Shown here in pieces: positions 61,081 to 64,000 of a DNA stretch of 64,000 nt. The stretch comes from Segetibacter aerophilus (GTDB lineage Bacteria > Bacteroidota > Bacteroidia > Chitinophagales > Chitinophagaceae): the NCBI RefSeq assembly GCF_007991655.1, contig NZ_BJYT01000007.1, positions 62,001-126,000 on the forward strand. Direction: 5' to 3'. The notes beneath the pieces are model-generated. The model saw only the letters and a program-made list of their open reading frames with translations, was not told the DNA's origin and searched no databases. The position numbers and the translations under genes were made by a program. Position 1 is the stretch's first letter. The number at the start of each line of letters is the position of its first letter.

Positions 61081-61635
61081 ATGAATATCGAGATTGTTTC
61101 AGGAAGTCCGCGAAAAGAAAGTGTAACCTTTAGACTTGCTCTTTTTTTGCAGAAGTTATTAAAAGAAAAAACGCCGCACACTATCAACATCCTCGACGTG
61201 CGCGAATGGAACTTTCCCACTTTACAGGAACAAGTGTATTCTTCCATCGACAATACGCCTGACGAATATAAGCCCCTTGCTCGGCGAATGTTTGGTGCCA
61301 ATGCCTTTATCATCGTTACGCCGGAATATAATGGCAGTTATACGCCACCAATGAAAAATCTTTTTGATCATTTTCCAAAACAGTTCCATAAAGCTTTCGG
61401 GATAGCCACAGCGTCTACAGGTTCAATGGGAGGAATGAGAGCAAGCCAGCAGCTACAACTGTTAGTCGGTGCTTTATTTGGAATACCAAGTCCTTACATG
61501 CTGATCACACCGCAGGTAGACAAGAAATTTGACGTGGAGGGCAACCTGATAGACGAGTCGTTTTCTAATTCTATACACACTTTTGTAACCGAATTTCTTT
61601 GGCTTGCCGAGCGCGTTTGTTGTGTGAAGTCTTAA
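61081..61635 (+). CDS. NADPH-dependent FMN reductase-like protein
   Basis: The frame opens at 61051, but the ATG at 61081 (MNIEIVSGSPRKES) places the flavin phosphate loop at the N-terminus as usual; 184 residues. A second hallmark is IIVTPEYNGSYTPPMKN, and GIATASTGSMGGMRASQQLQ follows. It is a flavodoxin-fold reductase that uses NADPH for quinone, azo or chromate reduction in other species. Substrate is unknown. Confidence 0.9.
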   Translation: MNIEIVSGSPRKESVTFRLALFLQKLLKEKTPHTINILDVREWNFPTLQEQVYSSIDNTPDEYKPLARRMFGANAFIIVTPEYNGSYTPPMKNLFDHFPKQFHKAFGIATASTGSMGGMRASQQLQLLVGALFGIPSPYMLITPQVDKKFDVEGNLIDESFSNSIHTFVTEFLWLAERVCCVKS

Positions 61636-61660
61636 TTAAGTAATTTTTTTACTGGGGAGT

Positions 61661-61668
61661 TGTACCTT
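61661..61668 (+). promoter_or_regulatory. Possible -7 box TACCTTCG
   Basis: A one-base variant of TAnnTTTG, 21 bases before the amidotransferase ATG, with no clear -33 element. Confidence 0.4.
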
Positions 61669-61689
61669 CGCCCCTTCTTTTAATATACC

Positions 61690-63537
61690 ATGAGTGATGA
61701 CATAAAGCATGAGTGCGGCCTCGCATTCATTCGTTTACGAAAGCCTTTCTCGTATTATCTTCAAAAATACGGTACTGTTCTCTACGGCCTCAACAAGTTG
61801 TACCTGCTGATGGAAAAGCAACACAACCGTGGGCAAGATGGTGCCGGGATGGCAGCAGTAAAATTAAATGTAGAACCAGGTTATCCCTTTTTGCACAGAA
61901 TTAGAAGTGTTGCTCCCCAATCAATTGCAGACCTTTTTGCTACGATCGGAAAAGAGGTAGCAGAGCTCGAAAAGTTTCAGCCGACTATAAAACAACATCC
62001 GGGGCTTTTAAAAGGCCACCTTCCTTTTTTGGGCGAACTACTGTTGGGTCACTTACGATATGGTACGCAGGGAAAGAACAACGCTGATTTTTGTCATCCC
62101 TTCATCCGCAGAGAGGTAATTCCAGCTAGGAATCTTGCGCTTGCGGGCAATTTCAACCTTGTAAATACCGAAGAACTATATAAGCATATAGGATTTGATC
62201 CCGGTACGTTTTCTAAACAAAGCGACCTCGCTGCCATGCTTGAGGTCATTCATCACTTTCTTGTAAAGGCAGATACCGAAAACCCTGAAAAACTTAATCT
62301 TGGTTGCGTCTTAAAAGAGGCTGCATCCCTTTTTGATGGTGGTTATACTATTGGTGGTTTGATCGGTAACGGTGATAGTTTTGTACTGAGAGATGCCAAT
62401 GGTATCCGCCCGGCTTATTACTATATTGATGATGAAGTAATTGTTGCTGGCAGTGAAAGAGCCGCAATCAGAACGACTTTTAACGTAGGTGAAAATGAAG
62501 TGCATGAGTTAATGCCGGGCAATGCACTAATAGTTGAGGCACATGGCGAATACAGAGTTGAACAGGTACTGGACGTAAAAGAAAGACGCGCCTGCAGTTT
62601 CGAACGCATTTACTTTTCGCGCGGTAGTGATGAAAAAATTTATCGCGAAAGAATTGCTCTTGGTTATCACCTTAGCAAGGCAGTTTTGGAAGCTGTAAGC
62701 TATAACTTAAAAGACACCATTTTTTCATATATCCCTAATACCGCAGAGATCGCCTATTATGGTATGTGTAAGGGAATGGAAGATTACCTGAACCAAATAA
62801 AGGTGCAGCGTATTTTAAGTTGGGGAAGCGATGTGACCGAAGAGAAGCTGGCGACGATGATCAACCGTAAAATCCGCCAGGAAAAAATTGCCATAAAAGA
62901 TGTAAAGCTTCGAACCTTTATAACAGAAGATTCGAACCGGAACGAAATGGTTCAGCACGTCTACGACATCACGTATGGAACAGTTCGCAGGGGAGAAGAT
63001 ACATTGGTGGTTATAGATGACTCCATTGTAAGAGGTACGACACTTAAAGAAAGTATAGTCAAAATGCTTTCAAGGCTCAGTCCTAAAAAAATCATAGTCG
63101 TTTCATCAGCGCCACAAATTCGCTATCCTGATTGCTATGGCATCGACATGAGCAAACTTGGCGATTTCATTGCATTCAGAGCTGCGGTTGAATTATTAAA
63201 AGAAACTGGCCAGGAAATGTTGTTACAGGATTTGTATCAGAAATGCCTGCAACTGCAACAGTGCAATAAGCTACATCTTGAAAATGTAGTACGGCAGGTT
63301 TACAAGCCTTTTACAACAGAGGAGATCTCAGGAAAAATTGCGCAGTTAATTACACCTGAAGACATTGACTTTCCAGTTGAAGTGATCTATCAAACCATCG
63401 AGGATTTGCACGCGAGCTGTCCTACAAATACAGGGGATTGGTACTTCACCGGCAACTATCCGACGGCAGGGGGTAACAAGGTGGTTAATAAGGCCTTTAT
63501 TAATTATATGGAAGGAAGCAATTCAAGAGGCTACTAA
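61690..63537 (+). CDS. PurF-type amidophosphoribosyltransferase homologue
   Basis: This 615-residue protein is longer than common PurF (about 470-500). The N-terminal glutamine amidotransferase domain would need Cys9 (KHECGLAFIRL) exposed by removal of eight residues, and has QHNRGQDGAGMAAV and LLLGHLRYGTQGKNN. The C-terminal phosphoribosyltransferase domain has the PRPP loop LVVIDDSIVRGTTLKES. It should start purine synthesis by making phosphoribosylamine. Similar long forms are typical of Bacteroidota, and a shorter PurF may exist elsewhere, so the precise role is uncertain. Confidence 0.88.
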   Translation: MSDDIKHECGLAFIRLRKPFSYYLQKYGTVLYGLNKLYLLMEKQHNRGQDGAGMAAVKLNVEPGYPFLHRIRSVAPQSIADLFATIGKEVAELEKFQPTIKQHPGLLKGHLPFLGELLLGHLRYGTQGKNNADFCHPFIRREVIPARNLALAGNFNLVNTEELYKHIGFDPGTFSKQSDLAAMLEVIHHFLVKADTENPEKLNLGCVLKEAASLFDGGYTIGGLIGNGDSFVLRDANGIRPAYYYIDDEVIVAGSERAAIRTTFNVGENEVHELMPGNALIVEAHGEYRVEQVLDVKERRACSFERIYFSRGSDEKIYRERIALGYHLSKAVLEAVSYNLKDTIFSYIPNTAEIAYYGMCKGMEDYLNQIKVQRILSWGSDVTEEKLATMINRKIRQEKIAIKDVKLRTFITEDSNRNEMVQHVYDITYGTVRRGEDTLVVIDDSIVRGTTLKESIVKMLSRLSPKKIIVVSSAPQIRYPDCYGIDMSKLGDFIAFRAAVELLKETGQEMLLQDLYQKCLQLQQCNKLHLENVVRQVYKPFTTEEISGKIAQLITPEDIDFPVEVIYQTIEDLHASCPTNTGDWYFTGNYPTAGGNKVVNKAFINYMEGSNSRGY

Positions 63538-63585
63538 ATTTGTACATCTTCGATCCACTTATTATTGTCTTTTAAACGATTGTTT

Positions 63586-64000
63586 ATGAAATCAATACTT
63601 CTTGTTCGACATGCAAAAAGTAGCTGGGATTTTAATGTAGAAGACTTTGACCGTCCCTTAAACCAGCGTGGTGAGACTGATGCTGCCGCAATGGCGAAAA
63701 GGCTGTTGAAAAAAGATGTCAAAATAGATGCTTTCGTAAGTAGTCCTGCAAAAAGAGCCCTAACTACCGCAACCTATTTTGCAGAAGCTTACGATAAGAA
63801 GCAGAAGCACATCATCATCGTTCCTGCTTTATATGAGGCCGGAGTAAGCGATTTTTTTAATACAATTGCCGGCCTTGATAATGATCTAAAACATGTTGCC
63901 CTGTTTTCTCACAACCCTGGTATCACCACTTTTGCAAGTAAACTCACAGCCACTTTTATTGACGACATGCCCACATGCGCAGTCTTCGCAGTAAAGGCCG
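63586..64000 (+). CDS. SixA-like histidine phosphatase, truncated by the window end
   Basis: Only the first 138 residues are visible. They show LLVRHAKSSWD (phospho-acceptor His of the RHG/RHA motif), DFDRPLNQRGETDAAAMAKRL, VSSPAKRALTTATYF and HVALFSHNPGITTFA with the second catalytic His. This is the histidine phosphatase superfamily, SixA/phosphohistidine phosphatase type, acting on phosphorylated histidines or small phosphates in the cytoplasm. The start is the ATG at 63586. It runs past the right edge of the window. Confidence 0.9.
   Translation, partial: MKSILLVRHAKSSWDFNVEDFDRPLNQRGETDAAAMAKRLLKKDVKIDAFVSSPAKRALTTATYFAEAYDKKQKHIIIVPALYEAGVSDFFNTIAGLDNDLKHVALFSHNPGITTFASKLTATFIDDMPTCAVFAVKA

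Noticed and set aside
1-64000. tRNA, rRNA, CRISPR arrays, insertion sequences, prophage genes
   Set aside because: None was seen: no cloverleaf-like intergenic segment, no regularly spaced repeats and no transposase or integrase motif.

Overview
The window looks like a chromosomal piece of an aerobic Bacteroidota bacterium, most likely of the family Chitinophagaceae. The evidence is tandem SusC/SusD pairs, an alternative complex III plus aa3 oxidase operon in the Bacteroidota order, promoter -7 boxes of the Bacteroidota type (TAnnTTTG), few clear Shine-Dalgarno sequences, many short lipoproteins, and AT-rich intergenic DNA. This is inference from gene content; no rRNA or tRNA gene was seen.

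Layout. 0.1-1.1 kb: a NarL/LuxR-type response regulator and a tiny transcription unit. 1.3-11.6 kb: two paralogous SusC/SusD outer-membrane uptake pairs in tandem. 11.7-19.0 kb: exported redox and beta-propeller genes (FG-GAP/ASPIC-UnbV lipoprotein, cytochrome c-FG-GAP lipoprotein, thioredoxin-like protein, vanadium-haloperoxidase/PAP2 lipoprotein). 19.2-31 kb: sugar-oxidation and glycan genes (Tat-exported TIM-barrel protein, GMC dehydrogenase, Gfo/Idh/MocA oxidoreductase, GH2 glycosidase, a 1145-residue ThuA/glucose-dehydrogenase-like/PKD/cytochrome c protein), interrupted by a NifU-like Fe-S scaffold and a lipoprotein of unknown function. 31-39 kb: housekeeping and small genes (ZIP transporter, alpha/beta hydrolase, Fpg/Nei glycosylase, recA, purine nucleoside phosphorylase, purN) and a small group resembling arsenosugar-associated genes without ArsS. 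39.2-55.6 kb: the respiratory block actABCDEF-coxB-coxA-ctaB-two subunit III genes-subunit IV, then SCO and DUF420 genes. It should pass electrons from menaquinol through the act complex to an aa3-type oxidase. 55.6-58.8 kb, minus strand: ligA, DUF2461 and an alkyltransferase-like gene. 59-60.8 kb: marR-pirin-yceI with matching palindromes. 61-64 kb: an FMN reductase, a PurF-type amidotransferase and a SixA-like phosphatase cut by the window end.

The most unusual non-coding signal is a family of about 58-bp dispersed repeats: seven candidate copies, one of them divergent, all intergenic. They share a 5' block beginning AGTACAAG, a fixed-length variable middle and a 3' block close to CTGGTACCAAAAAAT. 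Two copies lie inside the respiratory operon, and the central near-palindrome shows paired base changes between copies. Other items worth a second look are a hairpin that would cover the ribosome-binding site of the thioredoxin-like gene, a possible leaderless start pattern, an attenuator-like double hairpin between coxA and ctaB, an ActA with six haem motifs, a canonical EF-hand loop in the DUF420 protein, and an alkyltransferase-like protein without the active-site cysteine. Motif positions within proteins were counted by hand and are approximate where stated. Family assignments come from reading motifs, not from searches.
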